From NCBI GenBank assembly GCA_036381895.1, contig DASVBY010000052.1, forward strand, positions 1-64,000: a DNA stretch of 64,000 nucleotides, written 5' to 3'. Position 1 is the stretch's first letter. Each line of letters starts with the position of its first letter. This document shows, one piece after another, positions 40,955 through 49,457 of this stretch. Source of the stretch: JACQFZ01 sp036381895. Lineage in GTDB: Bacteria > Pseudomonadota > Gammaproteobacteria > Acidiferrobacterales > Sulfurifustaceae. A program made the translations under genes and the position numbers. Under the pieces are notes generated by a model that searched no databases, was not told the DNA's origin, and saw only the letters and a program-made list of their open reading frames with translations.

Positions 40955-42370
40955 CTAGAACGGCAGCTGCGCCTCGGGGCGCACCGACAGCACGAGCTCG
41001 CGGAAGCGGTGTGCGATGCGCTCGAGCGACTCGCGCGTTTCGCCTTCGAAGCGGAACACGAGCACCGGTGTCGTGTTCGACGCGCGCACCAGGCCGAAGC
41101 CGTCCGCGAAGTCGGCGCGCAGTCCGTCGATCGTCGTGACTTGCGCGTCCGGAAAGTTCGCCCGCGCGACGAGCTCCGCGATGACCGCGTGGTGCTCGCC
41201 CTCGGCGAACTTGAGATTGAGCTCCGGCGTGTTCACCGTGTTCGGCAGAGCGCCGAAGATCTCGCTCGTCGGCCGGGGGTCGCGCGACAGCAGCTCGAGC
41301 AGGCGCGCCGCCGCATAAAGCCCGTCGTCGAATCCGTACCAGCGCTCCTTGAAGAAGATGTGGCCGCTCATTTCGCCGGCCATGAGCGCGCCGGATTCCT
41401 TGAGCTTCGCCTTGATGAGCGAGTGCCCGGTCTTCCACATCAGCGGCTCGCCGCCGGCGGCGCGAATGGCTTCGGCGAGCTTGCGCGAGCACTTGACGTC
41501 GTAAATGATCGTTCCGCCGGGATTGCGCGCGAGCACATCGCGCGCGAACAGGATCATCTGGCGGTCGGCCCAGATGATGCTGCCGTCGGGCGAAACCACG
41601 CCCAGGCGGTCGCCGTCGCCGTCGAACGCGAGGCCGACGTCGTAGCCCCCGCCTTTCACGGTGCGGATGAGCTCCTCGAGATTCTCCGGCTTGCTCGGGT
41701 CGGGGTGATGGTTCGGGAAGGTGCCGTCGACCTCGCAGTAGAGCGCCGTCACCTCGCAGCCGAGGCGGCGCAGCAGGTCCGGCGCATAGGCGCCCGCGAC
41801 GCCGTTGCCGCAGTCGACGGCGACGCGCATGCGGCGGCCGAGCTTCACGTCCCCGGCGATGCGGTCGAGATACGCCTCGCGCACGTCGACCCGCGTCACG
41901 CTTCCCGGGCTGGCGGCGCGCACGAGATCGCCGCGCTCGAGCCGGCGCCGCAGCCCCTGAATCGCGTCGCCCGAAAGCGTTTCGCCCGCCACCATGATCT
42001 TGAGCCCGTTGTACTCGGGCGGGTTGTGGCTGCCGGTGACGCTGACGCCCGAGCCGGTACCGAGGTGATGCGTCGCGAAGTAGAGCACCGGCGTCGGCGC
42101 CTGGCCGATGTCGAGCACGTCGCAGCCGGCGTGCGTGAGCCCGCGCGCGAGCGCCTCGACGAGTTCGGGTCCCGAGAGCCGGCCGTCCCGTCCGACGGCG
42201 AAGCGGCGGCTGCCGCGCGCCTGCGCCTCGGATCCGATGGCGTGACCGATGCGCTCGACGAAGGCGGGGGTAAGGCTCTGGCCGACGATGCCGCGGATGT
42301 CGTACGCCTTGAAGATCTCCGCCGGCGGAATCGACGCGTCGGCGCCCGAGGTAGACGGTTGCGTGGACAT
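40955..42370 (-). CDS. algC: Phosphomannomutase/phosphoglucomutase
   Basis: 471-residue alpha-D-phosphohexomutase interconverting mannose/glucose 6- and 1-phosphates for exopolysaccharide and LPS. Active-site phosphoserine in VTGSHNPPEYNG (about residue 110); metal loop LAFDGDGDRLG (about 250); sugar-binding GEMSGHIFF (about 335); phosphate-binding RASNTTPVLVFRFE (about 433). ATG 42370 with GGAGA upstream is preferred to the longer frame to 42412. Downstream of dut and coaBC on the same strand, as in pseudomonads. Confidence 0.95.
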   Translation of the reverse strand: MSTQPSTSGADASIPPAEIFKAYDIRGIVGQSLTPAFVERIGHAIGSEAQARGSRRFAVGRDGRLSGPELVEALARGLTHAGCDVLDIGQAPTPVLYFATHHLGTGSGVSVTGSHNPPEYNGLKIMVAGETLSGDAIQGLRRRLERGDLVRAASPGSVTRVDVREAYLDRIAGDVKLGRRMRVAVDCGNGVAGAYAPDLLRRLGCEVTALYCEVDGTFPNHHPDPSKPENLEELIRTVKGGGYDVGLAFDGDGDRLGVVSPDGSIIWADRQMILFARDVLARNPGGTIIYDVKCSRKLAEAIRAAGGEPLMWKTGHSLIKAKLKESGALMAGEMSGHIFFKERWYGFDDGLYAAARLLELLSRDPRPTSEIFGALPNTVNTPELNLKFAEGEHHAVIAELVARANFPDAQVTTIDGLRADFADGFGLVRASNTTPVLVFRFEGETRESLERIAHRFRELVLSVRPEAQLPF

Positions 42371-42580
42371 GTTGCGACTTCTCCGAATGCGAAGCCGGAG
42401 AGTGTAGTGCAACGTCGTCGCGCGGGGCTAGGTTGGGCGAACGTGAGTGCGCATCGCGCTCTGGAGCACGGACACCGCTCGTCGTCGCTGCGCGCCCGGC
42501 TCGCCCGGGCCGGCCAATCCCCTGCGCGGCGCCGCGGTTAAGCCGCGCGGTCTCCGTTCATCCGTGAGGAAGGCGCGCGA

Positions 42581-43036
42581 TCAGCGCGTGCCGGTGTGGC
42601 CGAAGCCGCCGGCGCCGCGCGCCGACTCGCCGAACTCCTCCACGACTTCGAATCGGGCAGGAACGATCGGCACGAAGATCAGCTGCGCAATGCGGTCGCC
42701 GGGCTCGAGCGTAAAGGCGGCGTCGCCCCGGTTCCAGAGCGACACGAATATCTGTCCCTGATAGTCCGAATCGATCAGGCCGACGAGATTGCCGAGCACG
42801 ATGCCGTGCTTGTGGCCGAGCCCGGAGCGGGGGAGCAGCATCGCGGCGAGGTTCGGCTGCTTTATATGGATCGCAATGCCGGTCGGTATGAGATGCGTCG
42901 AGCCGGGCGCGACGTGCAGCCGCTCGTCGATGCAGGCGCGCAGATCGAAGCCGGCCGAACCGGCCGTCGCCTGCTGCGGGAGCGGGAATTCAGTGCCGAT
43001 GCGCTTGTCGAGGATCTTGAGCTCTACGGTCTGCAT
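42581..43036 (-). CDS. dut: dUTP diphosphatase (dUTPase)
   Basis: 151-residue trimeric enzyme that hydrolyses dUTP to dUMP, keeping uracil out of DNA and feeding dTMP synthesis after Dcd. The five motifs are visible: GSAGFDLRAC (26-35), PRSGLGHKHGIVLGN (69-83), GLIDSDYQGQI (86-96), GDRIAQLIF (112-120) and GGFGHTG (143-149). Its 5' end overlaps the coaBC 3' end by 47 bases in another frame, so translation is probably coupled. Followed by algC, gap 210 bases. Confidence 0.97.
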   Translation of the reverse strand: MQTVELKILDKRIGTEFPLPQQATAGSAGFDLRACIDERLHVAPGSTHLIPTGIAIHIKQPNLAAMLLPRSGLGHKHGIVLGNLVGLIDSDYQGQIFVSLWNRGDAAFTLEPGDRIAQLIFVPIVPARFEVVEEFGESARGAGGFGHTGTR

Positions 43037-44222
43037 GGTACCTGACGGCGATTTCGTGAATCAGCGCGCGCGCGAGCGCGCTCTTCGGCGCACGCGGCAG
43101 GCGCGTCGCGCCCGCGCGATCGACGATGAGCAGCTCGTTGTCGTCCGCTTCGAAACCGAGGCCGGGACCGACGCGGTTCGCGGCGATGAGCCGGATGTCT
43201 TTCGCTTCGAGCTTCGCACGCGCGTTCGCCTCGGCGTCGTCCGTTTCCGCCGCGAAGCCGACCGTGAAGACGCGCGGCTCGCGGCGCGCGACCGCCGCCA
43301 ATATGTCGGGATTGCGCACCAGCTCGATCGTGAGCCGCTCCGCGGTCTTCTTGATCTTCGACGGCGCGCGCTCGACCGGCCGGTAGTCCGCGACCGCGGC
43401 GACGCCGATGAAGATATCGGCGCCGTCGAGCTCGGCGAGCACCGCGTCGTGCATCTCCTGTGCGCTCACCACGCGGATCGTTTTCACGCGATCGGGATCG
43501 GCGAGATGCGTCGGTCCGGACACGAGCACGGTGCGCGCGCCGGCTTCGGCCGCCGCCTGCGCCACGGCGTAGCCCATCTTGCCGGAGCTGCGGTTGGTGA
43601 TGCCGCGCACGGGATCGATCGCCTCCCAGGTCGGACCCGCGGTCACGACCACCTTGAGCCCGTCGAGCTCGCCGGTTTCGAACAGGCGCGCCAGCCCGCC
43701 GACGAGCTCGAGGGGCTCGAGCATGCGGCCGAGCCCGACTTCGCCGCAGGCCTGCTCGCCGGCCGCGGGCCCGAGAACATGGATGCGTCGGGCGCGCAGC
43801 ACCCGGATGTTCTCCTGCGTCGCCGGGTTCGCCCACATCTGCTGGTTCATCGCCGGCGCCACGGCGACGGGGACGGCGGCGGCGAGGCATATCGCCCCGA
43901 GGAGATCGTCGGCCCGGCCCTGGACCAGGCGGGCGAGGAAGTCCGCGCTCGCCGGGGCCACGAGGATGGCGTCGGCCCAACGGGCGAGCTCGATGTGACC
44001 CATGCCCGCCTCGGCTTCGGTATCGAGCAGGTGCTGGTAGACCGGATGCCCGCTCACCGCCTGCAGCGTCAAAGGGGTGATGAACTCGGCGGCGCCGCGC
44101 GTCATGACGACGCGGGCCTCGGCGCCGGCATCGCGCAGGCGGCGGATCAGGTCGGCGGTCTTGTAGGCGGCGATGCCGCCGGTGACGCCGACCAGGACGC
44201 GCTTGTTCGATAAAGTGCCCAT
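42990..44222 (-). CDS. coaBC: Phosphopantothenoylcysteine decarboxylase/synthetase
   Basis: 410-residue bifunctional CoA-biosynthesis enzyme (Dfp). The N-terminal CoaC flavoprotein half starts VLVGVTGGIAAYKTADLIRRL, has the PAMNQQMW loop and the catalytic Cys in GEQACGEVG (about 163). The C-terminal CoaB half starts VVVTAGPTWEAIDPVRGITNRSSGKMG. ATG 44222 is chosen because the in-frame extension is unrelated sequence. Overlaps dut by 47 bases. In the usual order radC is divergent from this gene; a glycosyltransferase gene now separates them. Confidence 0.96.
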   Translation of the reverse strand: MGTLSNKRVLVGVTGGIAAYKTADLIRRLRDAGAEARVVMTRGAAEFITPLTLQAVSGHPVYQHLLDTEAEAGMGHIELARWADAILVAPASADFLARLVQGRADDLLGAICLAAAVPVAVAPAMNQQMWANPATQENIRVLRARRIHVLGPAAGEQACGEVGLGRMLEPLELVGGLARLFETGELDGLKVVVTAGPTWEAIDPVRGITNRSSGKMGYAVAQAAAEAGARTVLVSGPTHLADPDRVKTIRVVSAQEMHDAVLAELDGADIFIGVAAVADYRPVERAPSKIKKTAERLTIELVRNPDILAAVARREPRVFTVGFAAETDDAEANARAKLEAKDIRLIAANRVGPGLGFEADDNELLIVDRAGATRLPRAPKSALARALIHEIAVRYHADRRAQDPRQAHRH

Positions 44223-44509
44223 GCGCGAAGTGTAACGGCCGAAGCTTCTCCGCACCAACCGAACGGATCGCTCGCTATGAGAGGCCGGCGCGCGCATCGG
44301 TCGCTCGCCTTCCGGTGCATGCCCCTGCGGATAGGGCGTGTGCACCTGGGGCCGGGGTCTGTCCGGTGCGAGCCGCACACCGGCGACCGGTCCCGGCATC
44401 CTGTTTGCACCCGAGGGGCGCTGAGCGTGACCAATGGTGGTACCGGCTGCACGGCAGCGTTCGGGCTGCGGCAGTCGCGGCGGTCCGGGTGGTCGGTGCC
44501 GGCGCGCGG

Positions 44510-45883
44510 TTAGCGCCGGTCGCCGCTCTCCGCGAGGATGCCCCTTAGCATGGCGCCGTACGCCTCGGCGTAGTTCTGCGCCGTGTGCGTGGTGCGCGCG
44601 TACTCCCACGCGGCGCGTGACCGGTTCTCGAGTTCTTGCGGCGACAGGCTCGCCACTGCCTCGACGGCGCGCTGGATCTCTTCGACGGTCGCCTCGTTCA
44701 GGACCCAGTTGAAGTCGCGCGTATCGATGCCGGCTTCGCGTGTAACCACCGGCAGAATCCCCGCCTGCATACACGTGAGCGTAGACGCCGACTGGCTTTC
44801 CGCGCATGACGGAAAGATCAGGGCGGCGCAGTCGTGCGCAAGTTCCGTGAACTGCGGGCTCGTGACATCGACCCAGCCGATGGTGCGGATGTTGGGGCGG
44901 TGATAGAGCTCGTGCCGGTAGATCGACTCGAAAGCGCTGTCCCGGGTGACCGGGCCGCAGACAATCAGCTCGTACTGCGGCATCTCCGCGAAAGCCTCGA
45001 GCACGAGATCGAGCCCCTTGTGCACCAGGCCGCTGCTGCCGAACCAGAGGAAACGTCGGCGGCAGCGCCTGTAGTCCTTGCCTCGCGGAAACGGATAGGT
45101 CGTCACGGTGGGGATCGGCAGTCGGAAAATCGGCTTGTTGGCATACGCGTACGTTTCCGCCGCGAAGTCCCCGCCGAGAAGAGCGGCGCAATCCGCGTGC
45201 TCGATCGCCCGGTTGCTCTCGACGATACGCACGCTCATGCAGGTAACGCCGCGGCGCCGCTGCAGCGCCAGCACGCGGGCGTAAGCCGCGTGGTTGTTGA
45301 AGACGAAGTGCGCGGTGTCGAGATGCGCAATGCGAATGCAATCGCTGTTGAGGCACTGCGCGATGCGTTCGAGCTGTGTACGTGCGGATACGAAAATGTC
45401 GTAATGCTTGTTCGGAACGAAGTGCGCGTTGCGGAAATCGATGACGTCGACATCGAAGCCGGCATCGAGATACGCGCGCGCCATCAGGACGGATTCGTTG
45501 AAGTTGGTGTGACTGGCGAAGTCGAAGACGCACTTCGCCGGCGGCAGGAACGGTTGCTGTATGTACGCCATGAGAACGCTGCCCCGGGCCGGCCGCCGCT
45601 CGGTGCGCAGCGAAACGGCTGCCTCCGAATGGCGCTCGCGGCGACGGTGCACGTCCAGACCGATCTGGTGCAGCAACGTGCGCAGCTGCTGCTTCAGCAG
45701 CCCGGTTGATTGCCGCGTCGTCGGCGGGGAGGCGGGCATCGGCGCGGGGTCCGGAGCCGCGGCCCCGGTCGACGGCTGCAGCCCGCTCGCGACGGCCACG
45801 TGCTGCGGCTGTCGCTCGCGGCGGCGATTCGCCGTCACCTCGTCCCTGGGTGCGCGGGGCGATTCGTCTTTTTCGGGATCCAT
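44510..45883 (-). CDS. Glycosyltransferase, GT4-like
   Basis: 457-residue predicted GT-B fold glycosyltransferase. Residues 1-100 are Pro/Arg/Ala-rich and probably disordered. The acceptor half follows from KCVFDFASHTNFNESVLMARAYLDAG; the donor half has LWFGSSGLVHKGLDLVLEAFAEMP (about 270-293) and the GT4 EX7E-like segment PSCAESQSASTLTCMQAG (about 368-385). Sugar and acceptor unknown. It sits between coaBC and radC, which are adjacent in many gammaproteobacteria, and is divergent from radC across 267 bases with no other visible gene. Confidence 0.85.
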   Translation of the reverse strand: MDPEKDESPRAPRDEVTANRRRERQPQHVAVASGLQPSTGAAAPDPAPMPASPPTTRQSTGLLKQQLRTLLHQIGLDVHRRRERHSEAAVSLRTERRPARGSVLMAYIQQPFLPPAKCVFDFASHTNFNESVLMARAYLDAGFDVDVIDFRNAHFVPNKHYDIFVSARTQLERIAQCLNSDCIRIAHLDTAHFVFNNHAAYARVLALQRRRGVTCMSVRIVESNRAIEHADCAALLGGDFAAETYAYANKPIFRLPIPTVTTYPFPRGKDYRRCRRRFLWFGSSGLVHKGLDLVLEAFAEMPQYELIVCGPVTRDSAFESIYRHELYHRPNIRTIGWVDVTSPQFTELAHDCAALIFPSCAESQSASTLTCMQAGILPVVTREAGIDTRDFNWVLNEATVEEIQRAVEAVASLSPQELENRSRAAWEYARTTHTAQNYAEAYGAMLRGILAESGDRR

Positions 45884-46150
45884 CCCAACGTTTATTAGTG
45901 TCCCTACCGAGCAGCGAACCTAGCGCTGCCGCCGGCGAGAAGCAATTCGCTTCAACCCGAACGCGTTAGGCACACCGGAAGCGCGGGCACGCGGCGGCGC
46001 CGTCGCGTCCGGCGAAGGGAGCGGACTCCGGGCGACCTCAGAGGTGAGCGACATTGACCCCGACCAAAGTGCCGGAGCACTTGCAACGGCTCGCGGGTTA
46101 CAGTGGCGCTGCCGGGTCCGACCGTCGTAACGAGAAGAAGGAAGAAGACC

Positions 46151-46825
46151 ATGCCCATTACCGACTGGCCGGTTGACGAGCGGCCGCGCGAGAAGCTGCT
46201 CGCGCGCGGTCCGGAAAGTCTGTCCGACGCGGAGCTGCTGGCCATTTTTCTGCGCACCGGCAGGCGCGGGCGCACGGCCGTCGATCTCGCGCGCGAGCTG
46301 CTCGGGCGCTTCGGCGGCCTGCGGCAACTGCTCGCCGCCGACCGCGACACGCTCTGCGCCGTCCCGGGACTCGGGGAAGCCAAGTACACCCAGCTCATCG
46401 CGGCGCTCGAGATCGGCCGGCGGCACCTGGAAGCACGGCTGCCGCGGGGCGAGGCGTTGCAGTCGCCCCGCGACACCCTGGCCTTCCTCCAGGCGTCGCT
46501 GCGCGACCGGCCGTACGAGGTGTTCTGCTGCCTGTTCCTCGACAACCGCCATCGGGTGCTCGCATTCGAGGAGCTGTTCCGCGGAACGCTGAACGGCACG
46601 GCGGTCTATCCGCGCGAGATCGTGAAGCGGGCGATGGCGCTCAACGCCGCAGCCGTGATCCTGGTCCACAACCACCCGTCGGGGGTGGCCGAACCGAGCC
46701 GGGCGGACGAGGTTCTGACCGAGCGGCTCAAGGAGGCGCTCAGCCTGATCGAGGTGCGGGTGCTCGACCATATCGTGGTCGGGGATGGGGAAGCGGTCTC
46801 GTTCAGCGAGCGCGGCCTCATTTGA
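46151..46825 (+). CDS. radC: RadC-family JAB/MPN protein
   Basis: 224-residue RadC homologue, cytosolic. The N-terminal helix-hairpin-helix region reads LRQLLAADRDTLCAVPGLGEAKYTQ (56-80). The JAMM metal motif is VHNHPSGVAEPSRAD (about 173-187), with the upstream Glu in FEELFRGTLNGT. Despite the name, a repair role is not established; the domain is peptidase-like. ATG 46151 follows a GAAGGAAGA-type site. Upstream of rpmB-rpmG as in Escherichia coli. Confidence 0.95.
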   Translation: MPITDWPVDERPREKLLARGPESLSDAELLAIFLRTGRRGRTAVDLARELLGRFGGLRQLLAADRDTLCAVPGLGEAKYTQLIAALEIGRRHLEARLPRGEALQSPRDTLAFLQASLRDRPYEVFCCLFLDNRHRVLAFEELFRGTLNGTAVYPREIVKRAMALNAAAVILVHNHPSGVAEPSRADEVLTERLKEALSLIEVRVLDHIVVGDGEAVSFSERGLI

Positions 46826-46853
46826 CCGGCGGCCCGATGGGGGCGGCCGCCGG
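46826..46853 (+). terminator. Hairpin after radC, weak terminator candidate
   Basis: CCGGCGGCC, 10-base loop, GGCCGCCGG: perfect 9-bp stem starting directly after the radC stop. No T-tract follows, so read-through to rpmB is possible. Confidence 0.35.
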
Positions 46854-46895
46854 ACCTCGGGCGGCTCCGCAAGGCTACCTTTGAGGGCGCCGTTC

Positions 46896-46904
46896 TGGTA
46901 TAAA
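46896..46904 (+). promoter_or_regulatory. Extended -10 promoter for rpmB-rpmG
   Basis: TGGTATAAA: a TGn extended -10 followed by TATAAA (46899-46904), about 45 bases upstream of the rpmB start. No -35 of good quality at 17 bases, which extended -10 promoters can tolerate. Confidence 0.5.
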
Positions 46905-46949
46905 GCCCGTCCTTTCTGGACGTCCCCCGTATCCCGGAGTCGTAGGGCC

Positions 46950-47186
46950 ATGGCTAGAGTCTGTCAGGTTACCGGCAAGCGTGTGCGCACCGGCAACAAC
47001 GTATCCCACGCGAACAACAAGACGCGGCGGCGGTTCCTGCCGAACCTCCATTACCGGCGGCTGTGGGTCGAGAGCGAGAAGCGCTGGGTGACGCTGAGAC
47101 TGTCCCGCCAGGGGCTGCGCACGATCGACAAGAAGGGCATCGATGCGGTGCTCGCCGAGATGCGCGCCCGGGGCGAAAAGATCTGA
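46950..47186 (+). CDS. rpmB: 50S ribosomal protein L28
   Basis: 78-residue L28, the same length as the Escherichia coli protein. It starts MARVCQVTGKRVRTGNNVSHANNK-like and continues NLHYRRLWVESEKRWVTLRLS. Very basic, as expected for a ribosomal protein. ATG 46950 after CGTAGGGCC. Followed by rpmG, gap 17 bases, in one operon, downstream of radC. Confidence 0.98.
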   Translation: MARVCQVTGKRVRTGNNVSHANNKTRRRFLPNLHYRRLWVESEKRWVTLRLSRQGLRTIDKKGIDAVLAEMRARGEKI

Positions 47187-47203
47187 TTTGAGGAGCCGGA
47201 CCG

Positions 47204-47371
47204 ATGGCCAAGGCTGTACGCGAAAAGATCAAGCTCGTTTCCAGCGCCGGCACCGGGCATTACTACACCACGACCAAGAACAAGCGCACGATGACCGACA
47301 AGCTGGAGCTCAAGAAGTACGACCCGATCGCGCGCAAGCACGTGGTGTACAAGGAAGCCAAGATCAAGTAG
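47204..47371 (+). CDS. rpmG: 50S ribosomal protein L33
   Basis: 55-residue L33, starting MAKAVREKIKLVSSAGTGHYY and ending KHVVYKEAKIK. It lacks the CxxC pairs of zinc-binding L33, so it is the C-minus form. AGGAG precedes ATG 47204 by 8 nt. Second gene of the rpmB operon. Confidence 0.97.
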   Translation: MAKAVREKIKLVSSAGTGHYYTTTKNKRTMTDKLELKKYDPIARKHVVYKEAKIK

Positions 47372-47396
47372 CTCACCCCCCCTTCGCCGCCTGCCG

Positions 47397-47441
47397 CGGG
47401 CGCCGGGTGATACCCGCGCCCGGCCGCATTCCTGCTATACA
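47397..47441 (+). promoter_or_regulatory. Hairpin ending rpmBG, then extended -10 for HNH gene
   Basis: A GC-rich stem (CGGGCG...CGCCCG with GGGT/ACCC at its top, 47397-47422) could end the rpmBG transcript; no T-tract follows. At 47433-47441 lies TGCTATACA, an extended -10 element, 60 bases upstream of the HNH gene. Both calls are tentative. Confidence 0.4.
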
Positions 47442-47501
47442 AGGGATGCGGTTTTTGCCATAAAATTACGTTCGTTTTACGGCGTTCGTGGAAGGCAGGC
47501 C

Positions 47502-48104
47502 GTGTACGCGTTAAGCCAGCAAGTGCTCCGGACCGATGCCTCGGGCATACCGCTCGAGTGGATCGACTTCCGCGAAGCCGTACGGGCCTACTACCTCGGC
47601 CAGGTCGTATTCTCTCTCGGCGTTCCCCTTTACCGGATCCGCGGCGGCTACAACGCCATCACCGGCAGGCGCTCGGTCATCGAGGTCAATTCCATCGTTG
47701 CCACCGCCGGCGACAGCCAGGCGGCGTTGAAGGCCCGCGCCCACTACGTGCCGCCGCTCAACAACCAGGCGCTGTTCGCCCGCGACGCGTACATGTGCAT
47801 GTACTGCGGCCAGCAGTTTCCCGCACGCGGACTTTCGCGCGACCACATCGTGCCGCTCAGCCAGGGCGGCATGGACTCGTGGAAGAACGTCGTCACGGCC
47901 TGCAAGCGCTGCAATAACCGCAAGGCCGGACGCACGCCCGAACGCGCGGGCATGGAGCTCCTGGCCGTGCCGTTCGTGCCGACGCACGCCGAATACATCT
48001 ACCTGCAGGGTAAGCGCGTGCTCGCCGACCAGATGGAGTTCCTGCTCGCGCACTTTCCGCATTCGAGCCCGCTGCACCAGCGCCTGTCGCGCGAGCTGCA
48101 CTGA
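47502..48104 (+). CDS. HNH endonuclease
   Basis: 200-residue HNH nuclease. Zinc-structured motif CMYCGQQFP (about 99-107) pairs with CKRCNNRK; the catalytic region is LSRDHIVPLSQGGMDSWKNVVTAC (about 112-135). GTG 47502 follows GGAAGG. Similar solitary HNH genes occur near housekeeping genes in many proteobacteria, and no restriction or phage genes flank it. Ends before the strong bidirectional terminator. Confidence 0.92.
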   Translation: MYALSQQVLRTDASGIPLEWIDFREAVRAYYLGQVVFSLGVPLYRIRGGYNAITGRRSVIEVNSIVATAGDSQAALKARAHYVPPLNNQALFARDAYMCMYCGQQFPARGLSRDHIVPLSQGGMDSWKNVVTACKRCNNRKAGRTPERAGMELLAVPFVPTHAEYIYLQGKRVLADQMEFLLAHFPHSSPLHQRLSRELH

Positions 48105-48123
48105 CGCGGCGCCGATCCGGCAG

Positions 48124-48160
48124 CCGACAAAAAACCCGCCAATGGCGGGTTTTTTGTCGG
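48124..48160. terminator. Strong bidirectional intrinsic terminator
   Basis: Perfect 17-bp arms (CCGACAAAAAACCCGCC and its complement) around the 3-base loop AAT. Each strand presents a GC stem (CCCGCC/GGCGGG) followed by six T residues. Lies between the convergent HNH and desaturase genes. Confidence 0.92.
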
Positions 48161-48179
48161 GCGGTACGTTCTCCCGGTA

Positions 48180-49376
48180 TCAGGCGGATGCCGGCGCGAG
48201 ACGCAGACCCCGCAGCTTCAAGGCGAAGTCGCGCAGTGCCTCGATCCCGGTCGCCTCGGCCTGGCGACACCAGTCTTCGATCGCCCGCCGCAGGTGCTCC
48301 TGGGTGGCGGCCGAGCGCTGCCAGATATCGGCGAGCTTCTGCTTCATGCCATACACGGTGCGCAGCGTGGTGTTGCGCTCGAGCGCCTTGTACAGCCGGC
48401 GGCGGCTCGGTTCGTCGAGCAGCGTGATTTCGCGGACCATGAGCCGCTTCGCCCGCTTGAGCAGCGTCCACGACTCGCGGTCGCTCGGATCGACCTTCTT
48501 GAGCTCCTCGCGGTAGACGTTGTGCAGCACTTCGCGCGCGAACTGCGCCATCACCTGAAACCGCGCCTGCACCACGGCTTTGACCGTCTCGAGGTCGATG
48601 TGCTGCTTGGTGGTGTCGAGCGTGAGCGCGGGCGGAATCTTCTTCACGCGCGCGGCGCCGATCATCTCCAGCAAGCGGATGTACATCCAGCCGATGTCGA
48701 ACTCCCAGCGCTTCGACGAGAGCTTCGCCGAGCTCGGGAAGGTATGATGGTTGTTGTGCAGCTCCTCGCCTCCGATCAGGATCCCCCAGGGCACGATGTT
48801 GCGGCTCGCGTCCTGTACCTCGTAGTTCCGGTAGCCCCAGTAGTGCCCGACGCCGTTGATGACGCCCGCGGCGAAGAACGGTATCCACATCATCTGCACC
48901 GCCCAGATCGTGAGGCCGATCGCCCCGAACAGGATCAGGTCGATGACGAGCATCAGCATGATGCCGAGGGTGGTGTGCCTGCTGTAGAGCCGGCGCTCGA
49001 TCCAGTCGTCGGGCGTGCCGTGGCCGTACTTGCTGAGCGTTTCCGGGTTCTTCGCCTCCGCCCGGTAGAGCGAGGTGCCGTCCCACAGCACCTTGCGTAT
49101 GCCGTAATGCAGCGGGCTGTGCGGATCCTCGGGCGTCTCGACCTTCGCATGGTGCTTGCGGTGCACCGCCGCCCATTCCTTCGTGACCATGCCCGTCGTG
49201 AGCCACAGCCAGAAACGGAAGAAATGACTGACGGCGGGATGGAGATCGAGGGCGCGATGGGCTTGGTGACGGTGCAGGTAGATGGTGACGGCGGCGATCG
49301 TGATATGGGTGAGTACCAGAGTCACCGTGACGTAGCCCCACCACGGCAGCTCGACCAGCCCATTGAGCAGCGACAT
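48180..49376 (-). CDS. Membrane acyl desaturase (delta-9 type) with C-terminal extension
   Basis: 398-residue di-iron desaturase of the stearoyl-CoA desaturase type. Histidine boxes HRHQAH (35-40), HRKHH (72-76) and HNNHH (207-211); four hydrophobic segments flank them. Residues 250-398 form a soluble helical tail (RRLYKALERNTTLRTVYGMKQKL and WCRQAEATGIEALRDF); this resembles the C terminus of some insertion-sequence transposases and of other proteobacterial desaturases (from memory). AAGGAG lies 7 nt upstream of ATG 49376 and a TATACT -10 lies at 49407-49412. Opposite the terminator from HNH. Confidence 0.92.
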   Translation of the reverse strand: MSLLNGLVELPWWGYVTVTLVLTHITIAAVTIYLHRHQAHRALDLHPAVSHFFRFWLWLTTGMVTKEWAAVHRKHHAKVETPEDPHSPLHYGIRKVLWDGTSLYRAEAKNPETLSKYGHGTPDDWIERRLYSRHTTLGIMLMLVIDLILFGAIGLTIWAVQMMWIPFFAAGVINGVGHYWGYRNYEVQDASRNIVPWGILIGGEELHNNHHTFPSSAKLSSKRWEFDIGWMYIRLLEMIGAARVKKIPPALTLDTTKQHIDLETVKAVVQARFQVMAQFAREVLHNVYREELKKVDPSDRESWTLLKRAKRLMVREITLLDEPSRRRLYKALERNTTLRTVYGMKQKLADIWQRSAATQEHLRRAIEDWCRQAEATGIEALRDFALKLRGLRLAPASA

Positions 49377-49457
49377 CCTCTTACTCCTTCATATGATCCG
49401 AAAAGCAGTATAACCCATGGCCCCAGCGCCACGTATCGGACCAAATCACTAGGTTTT

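Noticed and set aside
37979..42541. 1520-codon open frame on the plus strand
   Set aside because: It lies antisense to PQQ-dehydrogenase, MFS and algC and across intergenic DNA; its composition is Arg/Ala/His-rich with no domain. It is a by-product of high GC.
47502..48104. HNH nuclease as part of a defence system
   Set aside because: Flanked by ribosomal protein and desaturase genes; no methyltransferase, restriction or phage-related partner.
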